From Molossus alvarezi (lineage: Eukaryota > Chordata > Mammalia > Chiroptera > Molossidae), in assembly GCA_037176705.1 (NCBI GenBank), contig CM073886.1:129486001-129550000 (forward strand): a stretch of 64,000 nt of DNA. The letters are read 5' to 3'. The translations under genes and the position numbers were made by a program. Each line of letters begins with the position of its first letter. The first letter of the stretch is position 1. Below the pieces are notes generated by a model. It was not told the origin of the DNA, ran no database searches, and saw only the letters and a list, made by a program, of their open reading frames with translations. Positions 46,126-57,240 of the stretch are shown piece after piece.

Positions 46126-47430
46126 TGGTGACACTTTTGGAAAGAAAGAGATTCAGTGGACAAGAAAATTTGGAAATATCTTTATCACATGGACTTAAAT
46201 TGAGAGCCCAAAGCAGGTTGTAGGATCTAAAGAGGTATTGAATATATGGAACCCACTTACCTTTGTTTAACTCAAAGTGCCCTAAACATGCTGAAACAGA
46301 CTTGGGAAAAGCTGACGTAAGTCATAAATGCTAACATTTCCTAAAGTTTAGAAATTGTATGATTGTTCTTTTCCATTAAGTTAGTTCCATTCCATCAGTA
46401 AAGATAGACTAAATAATACTGAGGAAAACAGTCACTACAAAGCTTAAGGTTTAAGGCAAGAAAATTATTACTTACTTACGCAGCATGTCCAGGTAGGGTT
46501 GACTCTAGTCTCTGCTCCGTGTTCTCACTGATGTTGCCAATGGCAGAACTCAGTCTAGAGCATCAACACATTGGTGGCATTAAGAAAGAGTTCAGGGTAA
46601 ACGCATTTTAACGTGCAGTTGGAAGTCCATCCTTAATATGCACCTGGGATGTGTACAGGTATTTGGTAAAAGTGCTGATGATTCCATATTTACTTCCTGA
46701 AATAATGACACAGTTAAACAAAATCTAATATGTGGTGGCTTTTATGTGGTTGTGTGCTAGATTTTGTTGTATTCCAATAAAGAGCACTGAACTTTATTCT
46801 GGAAGGCAATAAACTTACTTGTGAAAACACTCTATTCTTTGAAGCTAATTTGCAAGTTCTTTTAGGGTAGGTTTAGGGTTGATTTATTCCTCCAGGGTTA
46901 ATTTAGCCCCACTTCTAAGGTGTGACCCCTAGGTCACCTCAATTGCATGTTCTGCGTGTTCAAGGAGGCTTCTCTACCCAGGCTACTAGGAATTTCAATT
47001 CCTGGTCCTGTGCAAACTCAAGAAAGTATTCACTACACAGCTCCCCAGAAGTTGGTGGGAACCAACTTCTTTTTTCAGAAGTTGTTCTTGCCTGGCCTCT
47101 TGGGGTTTCACTACACAACAAAGGTTGATCTTAAAGATTCAAGAAGACTATTTTGCATATTTTTAAGGCCTTCACTGCATAACTCTCCTGCAAAAGCTCT
47201 GCAAATTCTAGCTGCCTCTTCCCTTAGGAAGGCCTCCAGGCTCTATCCAGATTTTCCCACACCATGCTACAGTCTAGAAATTTTCTCTAGACAAACAACC
47301 AGGGTAACTATGTCTCATTTCTTTTGATTCCGTTCTCCCAGGGATCAGCGTGTTGTGTTGTCTATTGTTAAAAGTGTAAAAGTAGTTATTTCCAATATTT
47401 TGTCCAGTTTCCTAGTTGTTATGACAAGAG
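46126..47430. other. unique DNA, possibly with an eroded LTR-like part
   Basis: 46860-47340 reads like a non-coding repeat (no assignable family) and includes a 10-bp perfect hairpin at 47047-47070. Frames at 46922-47327 overlap and are not coding-like. Confidence 0.35.
47047..47070. other. perfect 10-bp stem, 4-base loop
   Basis: agaagttggt (47047-47056), loop ggga, then accaacttct (47061-47070). A third partial copy, agaagttg, follows within about 10 bases. Confidence 0.8.
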
Positions 47431-48270
47431 GTTAATTCAAAACTCTGTTCCTCCCTTGACACTGGAAAGACATGTCTCCTAAATCTGAAGTCAGCTCTTA
47501 TTTAATAAACACTTTGTTTTTCAGCATGGAGGGGCACCAGGCCCTGAAGGGCAACAAAATGGATTTTTTCCCCCCTGGGAGGACAGAAAGCTATAAACAC
47601 GATAAGCCCCAATACTGTACCTCTGCTTCCCAAACTGTAACTCTTGGAGCCAATAGGAAAAGGATATAGTGACCTAAGTAACTGTCAATGCATATAAGCC
47701 AAGAGACCAATTTCGAAGGCAACCCACTTATTTATCCCTGAAACATTAAGACTTAATACAGATAGTCTAAGTTTTATAACTATGTGTACTGAATTAATAG
47801 CAGAATTAGAATACATTATCAAGGCAGTAGCATGGACTTAAGTCTAGAAAAACAGCACTACTTGCTCTGTATTTCTTGGCAAGCCAATGGTTTGAGTTCG
47901 TACACCGGAAGAACGGGCATTTTTTTGTACTGATTATGAAAATAGTAACTCAAGAAATTGTCAGGAAAGACCTGAAACCTAAACTGCGGTTCGCAGTAGC
48001 TGACGCAGTAGCCGATAGTCTCAGGCACATCATAGACCGCTCAATAGCTATTAATCGAATGACTAGAGAAATGCAAGATGACAAGAACCGATGAGGCGGT
48101 GTACTGCAGTGAAGATATTTTCTTAGAAGGAAGGTGTTACTCTACTTCTTTGAGGCAGTGAGTTCTGAGGTAGTGTTCATGGTTGTAAAGGGATGGTTTT
48201 AACATTATACAGATGGACTGACAAGCTTCTCACAGAATTCTGGAGATAATAATTATTGAATGATACAATA
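47431..48270. other. unique DNA with an 88-codon stop-free stretch
   Basis: Plus-strand 47831-48094 has no stop (about 88 codons). The C-terminal half is charged and helix-like with alternating hydrophobics, ending before tga at 48092-48094. No ATG opens the frame (an internal ATG lies about 20 codons in), no family is recognised and no splice donor follows. A decayed retrocopy or chance. Confidence 0.3.
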
Positions 48271-48636
48271 AGGATGTAATAATAGTGAATTATTCATCGT
48301 GCATTTTCTAGGCACCAGACACAGTTCTGTGCACTTTTTATGTGTACCTCATTGAGCCTTTACTACAAAGTTAGGAGGTGGATACTATTATCCCATTTTA
48401 CAGTTTTGGAAACTGAGATGATATGTATACCTGACATACAGTTGATAAGTACATTAGTACATTGAGCATCAGCTCGATTATATACATATATACAATGCGC
48501 ACTGTATATAGGGATAGCATAGAAGTGGTAAGTAACCAGAAAATTGTTACATAGCTAGCTCGCAGCAGAATCAAGTTGTGAACCAACAGTCTGGCCCCAG
48601 TGCCCACAGTTTTAACCACAGGGCTATACTGGCTGG
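48271..48636 (+). mobile_element. MIR SINE with an internal insertion
   Basis: The first part runs to 'ttttggaaactgagatg' (about 48422). The second resumes at 'gaagtggtaagtaacc' and ends 'ttaaccacagggctatactg'. About 100 bp of AT-rich foreign sequence lie between (48423-48520). Confidence 0.85.
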
Positions 48637-48710
48637 CATGAGGTCCAAGGCAGCGGTTCCCACCAACATTGACAGCAAGAAAAATTCCTCTAAGAGAGCT
48701 TTAAAAAAAT

Positions 48711-48910
48711 TGTTAACAGATTTTTATCGATTTTGTAAGGGAGAGAGAGATAGAAACATCGATGTGAGAGAGAACGTCTATTGGCTGCCTCCTGCACGCT
48801 CCTTACTGGGGATCAAGCCATAACCTGGGCATGTGTCCTGATCAGAAATTGAACCGGGACCTCTCAGTTCCTGGGACGATGCTCAATCCACTGAGTCACA
48901 CCAGCTGGGC
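48711..48910 (-). mobile_element. VES SINE (short subtype)
   Basis: Reverse copy: 'tttttatcgattttgtaagg', 'ggctgcctcctgcacgctcc', end 'ccactgagtcacaccagctg' plus ggc. The flanks taagaga at 48691 and 48911 may be a remnant duplication. Confidence 0.92.
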
Positions 48911-49649
48911 TAAGAGATAGTTTCTAAAACTAATAGCAAATGGGTCACAGGAAGAAGTACTACAGTTACCCTCAATACTTGACAGAATCTGGATGTGTTA
49001 ACAAGTCCCTAAAAAATAACAACAACAACAAAGAAGGAAAGGAAAGAGGCTGGTCAGCCAGAACGGCACTGAAAATGAACTTTGGTACCCCGAGCGGAGG
49101 AGAAGGCGCCTGGTCCGAAGTTGAATCTGCTGTCCTCAGGGGCAGGAGTCACTGTCGATAGTGGAGGCACATGCTTAGACCCTTCTGAGGCTAAATCATT
49201 AAACATGAAATCGTATGTCTCTATTGCAATGAGTTCGCGCACTGAGCAACATTCCCATCACAACTGGTCTTCGGTGTAGTTGCCTCTACGGAGAGAAGAC
49301 GCCCGAGTGGGGCTGGAAGCATAGATCGCAATAGAAATGAACATTTTGGTTTCCTGGTTTACAAACCTAAAGCCTGCCAATGTTAGCTCTTTTTAACCTT
49401 TACCATCCACAACAATGAACTCCGGGAAAATTTCCAAACCTCTAGTTCATCGTTGCAAACTGTAAATCTTGCCTTGGAAAATGCCTCACCTTCTGGGGGT
49501 GATACACCCAAATAATCCATGCTATTTTTTTTAAACTTCTACTCTTCCCTGTTGACACCAAATAGAAAGAGGATTATTTGGTTGCTCTGTTGTCTGTCTA
49601 GTAAAATTATACGATTTTAAATATTTGAATTGATACTCAGAATTATAAC
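48911..49649. other. unique DNA
   Basis: Nothing recognised. Frames at 49054-49279 are on opposite strands. Confidence 0.45.
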
Positions 49650-49880
49650 CATAAGATGAACATTTACTGAACACTTACCATGAGCCACACATCGTGCTAA
49701 GAGATGGATGTTTCTTATCTTAGTGAAGCTCTATGATGTAGGTTTCAGTATCAGTCTCATTCTGCAGAAGAGAACACGGAGTCTGGGTGAAGTTTAGTAC
49801 CTGGCCTGAAGTCACACAGCTAACCAGGAGGCCTCAACCCTAGTTCCCTCCAAAGCCAAGGGGTGCTCTCTACATGGGGC
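49650..49880 (+). mobile_element. MIR SINE
   Basis: 'gaacatttactgaacactta', 'ccacacatcgtgctaagaga', 'gtctcattctgcagaagaga', 'gaagtcacacagctaaccag' follow the MIR order. Confidence 0.88.
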
Positions 49881-49901
49881 TGTGTGATCTTTCATATGGC
49901 A

Positions 49902-49906
49902 CCCAT

Positions 49907-49937
<31 letters not shown>

Positions 49938-50192
49938 TTTTCCTCACCCGAGGACATTTGTTGTGTTTTTTTTTTATATTTTGTTCAGATAGACTGGGAG
50001 GGAGAAAGAGGAAGAGAGAGAGAGAGAAACATCGACATGAAAGGGACACATCGAGTGGTTGCCACCCACATGACCCAACCAGGGATGGGAACAAACTGTA
50101 AGCAAGGTACATGCCCTTAGCGGGAACCGAACCCAGGTCTCTCTCCTGACCGCAGGCCGACGCTTTAATCGCTGAACCAAACTGGCCAGGGA
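49902..50192 (-). mobile_element. VES SINE (long subtype) with (TTTA)n tail
   Basis: The tail complement is a (attt)n array (49905-49940), followed by 'cctcacccgaggacattt' and the body, ending 'cgctgaaccaaactggccag'. The flanks catatggca (49893-49901 and 50193-50201) are a 9-bp perfect duplication. Confidence 0.94.
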
Positions 50193-50226
50193 CATATGGC
50201 ATCTTTTTAAAATACAGATAGGACAG

Positions 50227-50413
50227 CCCAGCTGCTGTGGCTCCGTGGTTGAGTGTCAACCTATGCACCAGGAGGTCACCAGTTCAGTTCCCGGTCAGGG
50301 CATATGCCCAGGTTGTGGGCCTGATCCCCAATGGGGAGCATGCAGGAGGCAGCCGATCGATGTCTCTATCTCTCTTCCTTTCTCTAAAATCAATAAAGAA
50401 AAAAAAAAAATTT
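50227..50413 (+). mobile_element. VES SINE (short subtype) with perfect target duplication
   Basis: 'cccagctgctgtggctccgt', B box 'cagttcagttcccggtcagg', body 'gcatgcaggaggcagcc', end 'aaatcaataaagaaaaaa'. The 17-bp flank aaatacagataggacag is identical at 50210-50226 and 50414-50430, so this is one of the younger copies. Confidence 0.96.
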
Positions 50414-50430
50414 AAATACAGATAGGACAG

Positions 50431-51957
50431 AATCCAAATCTAAACACAAACCAATACATTCGTTTCCTTTTGTTTTCTAATCTTACATTTTTAAATAATA
50501 AGCTGACTTTCTGAATACGTTTAGAAGAATAAAGAGTCCTTTTAAAGCAGAGGGAAAGAACAGACCGTCTCTAGCATACAGTCAAAGCCAAGGGAAGCCT
50601 AAAGAACACTTGGTGTTCACTGGGCAATAATCTTACATTTCTTGCCATTGGTTCCCTGATGTTACACTCATCCAATGCCACCAGGTCTGGAAATGAAAGA
50701 AAACAACATCTTCTATAACCTGTTATTCAAACTGTAGCAACAATCAACTTCAGGTCCTTACTCGTGGTCAAGTGTAGTCAGTTCCAGAGTTCCATTCTCT
50801 ATTGGAAGTTCAGTGGTAGCCTACCTTTAATCTATTTATTTCTCCACACACATTGTGATGAATGATAAATTATTTTCCTCTTATTTTTATTTTGCCCTTT
50901 CCTGAGATTTATGGTGTGGAGAAAAATAAAGAGTTAAAGTTTCCAGACTCAACGTCGAATTTACCAGAAACAAGAGTGTTTGTAATAATTTCCAAATCGT
51001 ATCTACAAATACCATTTTATTTTATTGATTGCAAACTCTACTCATCAAAGGGAAGTGTACAAAGAAGATAAGAGAGAATGAAAAATTGAAACAAAGCATT
51101 GACGGAAGCTTCCTAACAGCACAACCAGAGAAGGCTGTGCCGTCCCAGGGGACGTGGGGGTGGGTCTGGGCCTGAATCTGAGAGTTGGGGCCGAGTCTAC
51201 TGCAGCGCATCCCGTAATCACTAAATTAGACGGTTCCATTTCTGGATAATGCATGCTACATTTTGATCTTGATTTAAAATCCAATTAGTTCAGGATCATC
51301 ATTCCTGTTAGTTCTAGCTTCTCTCTGGTGGCTTTGAGAATAGAGCAATAGATTAGTATTTTTGTGTTTGTTCTTCGCAGGCCCTTCTTTGAAGACATGG
51401 CTTTTTAAATCTATGGCAACAGGTGTCCCGCCCACTCTTACATATTTTACTGATTACGCTTTCGGTTCATCCTCCAATTCTCTCCAGTCCTAGGAACCAG
51501 CGACATGCTACATTGATGCACATTTGGCTTTTCCAATAAATAATGACAAGCAAGCAAGACCCACATGTCGTTGAAATGACTGCTTCCTTTTGCATGTTTT
51601 ATGTGTCATTTCCCATGTGGACTGCTCGCCTCTCTGGATTGGGGTTCCTCTTGAAAAAGTTTTCGTTTATTGAAATCATTAGGTGACTCTTCCTTGTGTT
51701 ATGAAGAAACACACCTCCAAAGGGAGAGAACAGAGTTTAGGTTTGTCACATGTGGGAGATGAAGAGACGGGAGACTGAGCCTTTGTGTTGTGACCGGAGG
51801 GACAAGGGAACTCCAGGCAGAGTTACAGCTTGTCCACATGACTGTGTCAGTAAGTAACTGGCTCGAGACCGTAGGATGGAGCTTTAACGAAAAGACTTTA
51901 TTATACATGAGAATATAATAACCTGCACTTCGTGACGATGAACTGATTCTGAATGTA
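50431..51957. other. unique DNA
   Basis: Nothing recognised. Confidence 0.45.
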
Positions 51958-52141
51958 GTTTTTAAAAAATTGATCTTTAGTGTTGAAAGTATTACAGATG
52001 TTCCCTTTTCCCCCTCTCGACCCCCTCCACCCCGCTCCAGCCCCACCCAGGCCTTCTTGGAACTATTGTCTGTGTCCATTGCTTATGCATATATGCATAT
52101 ACCTTCTTTGGTTAATCTCCTCCCCAGCTCCCTTCTTCTTG
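51958..52141 (-). mobile_element. 5'-truncated L1/HAL1 3'-UTR stub
   Basis: Minus strand: 'caatggacacagacaata', a G-rich tract, 'gaacatctgtaatactttca', then 'acactaaagatc'. The same order is found in the HAL1 3' UTR at 59310-59426. Confidence 0.85.
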
Positions 52142-54709
52142 TTGAATACATAAAGAAAACTTCGGGAATGCTAGTATAATATATATTATGAAAACATGGC
52201 CTTCATAGCAAAGCATGAAAAGTTACAGTCTACTGTAATTTTATACCACAAGAAAAAAACAAAACAAAAACAAACAGGCCCCTTCTGCTTCCATGGGCTT
52301 GCTGAAGAAAATGTAAAACACTGATTGAGAGCTACTTGTTAATTCACACTAGGGAACCGTGTAGATTACTTAATTTTGAAAATTATAATGTAAACAAAAC
52401 CAATGCCATAAAGGAGTTCAAGGGCCCTACATCAAAATAACATTTTGTTCATTTACTTCGACAAGTGTGGTTCATATATTCGAGTGTTACTTATGATTTT
52501 AATGCATTTGAATTAACACAGTGCATGTCATCAAAATAATGAAATCTTAGTGATATAATAACTTCTAGGGAAAGTTCATCACATTTTCCTGATTCAGATA
52601 TTTTAGACATTTTATATGCTTTTACGGATGCATTAATGTCACCTCATCTGTCCTCGCTTTGGTTTCTTTCTGATCCTCCACCCCACTGTCTCTCTTACAC
52701 ACAGAAGATTAAAAGAGTATTTAATAATTTTTCTGCCTCTTCATAAGCTTACAGATTATGATGATAATTTAAAATGAGTGTATAGTTGATAATTCATACA
52801 TTTCTGTATTCATTTCTGTATTCCTACTCGGCAATTTTCATATTTTTGAAAGTAGTTACTATACCTATGGTATGGAGCAGTTATCATATTGTAATTGATT
52901 ATTAAACAAAATTAAATCTATTAAAACTATGAGCCCAGAAAGTTGTATAATCTAATATAATGCATCAACCAAGAAATGGGGAAATGGAAATATTAACATA
53001 TGGATATTAAGGTAGGCAGAGATGTAACTGTTCATCATATTTAAAATGCCATTTATATTAAGCTTACACTCCATTAAATTTATTAATTTCTTCTAGGTTC
53101 AACTTTTCCATTTATTTTGTATACCTTCAGAAAAATATAGAAATAATACGTTATTATTATCTTTATAATTATGATTATTTAAACTGTATCTTAGTAACCA
53201 AAATACTAGAATTAATGGAATAAAATTAGGTGAAAAAATGAAAACAACCAAATTATCTAGGAGTAATTAATTATAAATTATCTATATCTATATGGAGCAC
53301 AGTACAGATTTATGACTACTAATTATGGTAAGACATTTATTTTAAAAAGGGATTTATAAACTAAATTATATCAGTAATATTTAATTTTTTGTGTGTCAGT
53401 TGATTTAGTCTATACTCTAAATGACTCAATCTTTAAAATATTCTACTTTGGTTTGTTAACTATGAAATTATCTAACAGTGTCCCAGAAATTAAAATTCAA
53501 CATTCAACTCAATTGTTACTTTTAAGTAAGAGTATTCAGTACATGATTTCTTTGTGGGGCATGCTGTTGTTACAATTTTTGATATTTTACTATTTCTAGT
53601 TCAAGTGATCTAATCTGTTCAGGCCTTAGCAGCAGGAGCCAGCCGCACCCGTCCTGGGTCCTGAGGGAAAACCTCAAACTCCAGCCCTAAGGAGAGAGGG
53701 TCAGGGATACTCTTTCAGCCTCAAGATGTGCTGGGACTGAACTGAAATATTTCCTTCCTGTATTAAGAAGAAAAATATCAAACATCAAAATCAATTGATC
53801 CAGGTAATTACATGACTATCAATTCTTCAATTGAATTTTGAATTTAATAAAAGGAATTAAATATGAAAATATAGTATATTTCCTAAAAGTAAAAAATGTA
53901 TACCCTCCCACCCCCCAAAAAACAACCTTTTGAAGTAACCAAGCAGTTCCTTAATTATTAGTGATTGTAAAAACAGAGAATAAGTTCAATTCTAAGGAGT
54001 TTGATTTTAGGCAGAGTTCTCTCTGCAAAAGCACCATAATTAACAAAAGACATAGCAATTGCCATACTATGCAGTAGTGTCTATTTTAAGAACTATCATA
54101 AAGGCATAAATTGAACTCAAGAAACTATGTTGCAATATCTACCAAATGACTGAATAATTACAGTCCTTAATATACATAAAGCTCATGTAATATTTATTTT
54201 ATTATTTGCTATTCCTTCATTTTTTATCCAGGATTAGAAATGAGCCCACTATTTACTTACAACTGATTTTTAAAACAGTTTTCAAGGAAAACATCCCTCA
54301 CGTGGCCAACAGAAACCGTGGAAAATGTGTTTTTCCTTTGCAATTGCTTATCCAATCCCGTTTCTCCGGTTTGTAAGGGACGAGCTAGATGAATTCTCAG
54401 ACCCCTTACCAAGATTCTTTACTTCTAAAGGGAGCGCTGCCGATGTCATTCGTCACCAGCCCATCTCTGCTCTATTAGGAAGCAAATGAGTAGACGTTTC
54501 TGGGTTCCTTTATCCATAACGAATGCAGGGAGAGTGCCAATTTCTCCCAGAGTGTCAGGGAGAGGAGATGGCTCTGCAGAGGAAAGTGCTAGCCCCCGGG
54601 GACTGCAGTCCTTGTACCTGTCAGAAAGTTTAATGTGCCTCAGCTGAAGGCAGCTGTTCACTTAGACTTTCAAAGACGAAAACCCTTTTGATGGATTAAA
54701 GAAAATTGT
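52142..54709. other. AT-rich unique DNA
   Basis: About 2.5 kb of very AT-rich sequence without a recognised transposon. A short GC-rich island lies at 53615-53715. No gene supported. Confidence 0.45.
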
Positions 54710-54738
54710 ACACACGCACGCACGCATACACACACACT
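54710..54738. repeat. (CA)n/(CG) microsatellite
   Basis: Alternating ca with interspersed cg dinucleotides. Confidence 0.9.
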
Positions 54739-55000
54739 GCGAAGTGTCAAGGGTGCGAGCACATCAAGGACACTTATGCGGCCTGCTTTAGCAGAAATAA
54801 AAAGTAGCGGTAAAACATTAGACGTCCTGCCTGCGGTGGCGCGTGATTCCAGCTCCGAGTTTCGGCCACGCTCAGTGTTCCCACCGGTGTCGGCTGAGGC
54901 CCTACTGTACCGTGGGCGGTGCGCGGTGCGGCAGAGAACCTCCCGGGGAGCTCGAGGACGTGGCAGACGCTTGGGAGAAACGGGGGTTTAACATACCACC

Positions 55001-55847
55001 GGGTGATGGGTGTGCAGAGCAGTGCACATATTTCTACATACGGTGGGGTGATGGGTGTGCAGAGCAGTGCACATATTTTTACATACGGTGGGGTGATGGG
55101 TGTGCAGTGCACATATTTCTACATACGGTGGGGTGATGGGTGTGCAGTGCAGTGCACATATTTCTACATACGGTGGGGTGATGGGTGTGCAGTGCACATA
55201 TTTTAACATACGGTGGGGTGATGGGTGTGCAGTGCACATATTTCTACATACGGTGGGGTGATGGGTGTGCAGTGCACATATTTCTACATACGGTGGGGTG
55301 ATGGGTGTACAGTGCACATATTTCTACATACGGTGGGGTGATGGGTGTGCAGTGCAGTGCACATATTTCTACATACGGTGGGGTGATGGGTGTGCAGTGC
55401 AGTGCACATATTTCTACATACGGTAGGGTGATGGGTGTGCAGTGCAGTGCACATATTTCTACATACGGTAGGGTGATGGGTGTGCAGTGCACATATTTTA
55501 ACATACGGTGGGGTGATGGGTGTGCAGTGCACATATTTTAACATACGGTGGGGTGATGGGTGTGCAGTGCACATATTTTAACATACGGTGGGGTGATGGG
55601 TGTGCAGTGCAGTGCACATATTTCTACATACGGTGGGGTGATGGGTGTGCAGTGCACATATTTTAACATACGGTGGGGTGATGGGTGTGCAGTGCAGTGC
55701 ACATATTTCTACATACGGTGGGGTGATGGGTGTGCAGTGCAGTGCACATATTTTTACATACGGTGGGGTGATGGATGTGCAGTGCAGTGCACATATTTCT
55801 ACATACGGTGGGGTGATGGGTGTGCAGTGCAGTGCACATATTTTTAA
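55001..55847. repeat. 40/45-bp minisatellite, about 20 copies
   Basis: The unit is 'gggtgatgggtgtgcagtgc' followed by 'acatatttctacatacggtg'. Units are either 40 bp or 45 bp, differing by one extra agtgc/gagca. Starts are 55001, 55046, 55091, 55131, 55176, 55216, 55256, 55296, 55336, 55381, 55426, 55471, 55511, 55551, 55591, 55636, 55676, 55721, 55766 and 55811. All five 'ttttaac' units (starting 55176, 55471, 55511, 55551, 55636) are of the 40-bp type. The many overlapping frames on both strands are repeat readings. Confidence 0.97.
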
Positions 55848-56544
55848 ACCCTGCTGTGACTCTAGGAGTCTGGGAAAAGCTCGCGAGTCTCCGAGGGCTA
55901 GTTCTGCTTATTGGGATCCACTGAAGCTGCCCCCTTCCGGTCTGTCAGTGTAACGTCAGTTTCACTTGTCCTTTGGAAACAGTATGAAAACGAATTTTAT
56001 TTGTGCAGTTTCTATAACCTAACGATACTGCTTCTCACTTTAGTTTTTAGAATTGCAGGGTGGGAGCAGGGTCCGTTGAGGCTTCTGGAGAAAGAAGGAG
56101 CCTCTTGAGACACGACCATCCCAGGATTCGGTTAGGACGGTGCGCATGGCTGCTCGAGGTGGCCCTGGCGAGACCTGTGGGCAGGAAGGAGCGTCACGGG
56201 TTGAATGGTGCTCTCCACGACAAGGCTGAAGACTCGCGGTCAACACGCGGCCACAGGCGTCCTGGGTGACAGTGCATTCTGCCACAGGGGTGCTCTGCAG
56301 ACCTCCTGGGGCGTGACCCATGGCCTGGGGAACAATGAATGCTATAGATGGAGAGAATTCAAACTCGGATTTGGGGTACATCTGCAGCCGAGGGCATGAG
56401 TCCAGGTCAGCAAGTCCATCCCGGCAGGTGAGGTGATGAGCATCCCCAGGGCCCACTTTTCTTCGTTTAGGAAAGAGAGGTTTTGTTTACAGAATCGGTG
56501 TGTTTCTGGAGGGTAGCTGTGAGCACCTGCAGGTCTGCCTTACA
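55848..56544. other. unique DNA
   Basis: Nothing recognised. Frames at 56040-56456 occur on both strands. Confidence 0.45.
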
Positions 56545-56615
56545 TGACTAGTACAGGCCTGACACTTAGTATGTGCTCACTAAATAATTTCTAAAGAGGC
56601 TCTGGTTATGAGTAG
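56545..56615 (+). repeat. L2 3'-end fragment
   Basis: 'gcctgacacttagtatgtgc' then 'tcactaaataatttct' matches the L2 end '…gcctggcacatagtaggtgctcaataaat'. Confidence 0.6.
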
Positions 56616-56751
56616 ACCTTCGGAGCAGATGCATATAGTGATGGAAAGGACCCGTTATACAGGACCAGAGGCCTGGGGTGTAAGTTCAGTCTCCAGGTAA
56701 GTTGAGCCAGAATCTTCCAGATATCTAGGGTTATAGAACAAAAAACACTTT

Positions 56752-56956
56752 ATTTAAAAATAAATTTTTTTTCTTTATTGATTTTAGAGAGAGGGGGGAA
56801 GGAAGAAGGAGACAGAAACATCCATGAGAGAGAACATTGATAGGCCGCCTCCTGCACGCCCCCCACAACCTGGGCGTGTGCCCTGACTGGGAATCGAACC
56901 AGCGACCTCTTGGTGCAGGGGTCGACACTCAACCACTGAGCCACACCAGCTGGGCC
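56752..56956 (-). mobile_element. VES SINE (short subtype)
   Basis: Reverse copy: 'ctttattgattttagagaga', 'ggccgcctcctgcacgcccc', end 'ccactgagccacaccagctg' plus ggc. aaaacacttt stands at 56742-56751 and 56959-56968 as the target duplication. A small deletion follows the 'cgccccccac' part. Confidence 0.94.
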
Positions 56957-57225
56957 AGAAAACACTTTGAAAGCAGCTGTCAGTCGGTCGTTCCCTCCAC
57001 TCGGCGTTCTCACCTGTGACACTGGAGAGCGTGAACACCTGTGATTAGGGACTGCAGCGGGAACTCCGGGAGCACCAAGTGATTGGCTGAGAGTTATGTA
57101 TGACTCCTGTCCCTGCCACTGGGGAGGTGGTACTGAACAAGGTTCCCTGGGAGCACCCAAATCAAATGGAGGTTCTGGATGTCCCGACACACGAACAACA
57201 TCAAACGAAATTAAATGATAAAGAA

Positions 57226-57240
57226 GAAATGGTGACTTTT
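57226..57240. repeat. HAL1 target-site duplication, left copy
   Basis: gaaatggtgactttt, repeated exactly at 59451-59465. Counting the preceding aa it can be read as 17 bp. Confidence 0.92.

Noticed and set aside
54774..55953. Many frames of 70-112 codons with His/Thr/Cys-rich repeats
   Set aside because: They are readings of the 40/45-bp minisatellite on both strands, with no unique sequence.
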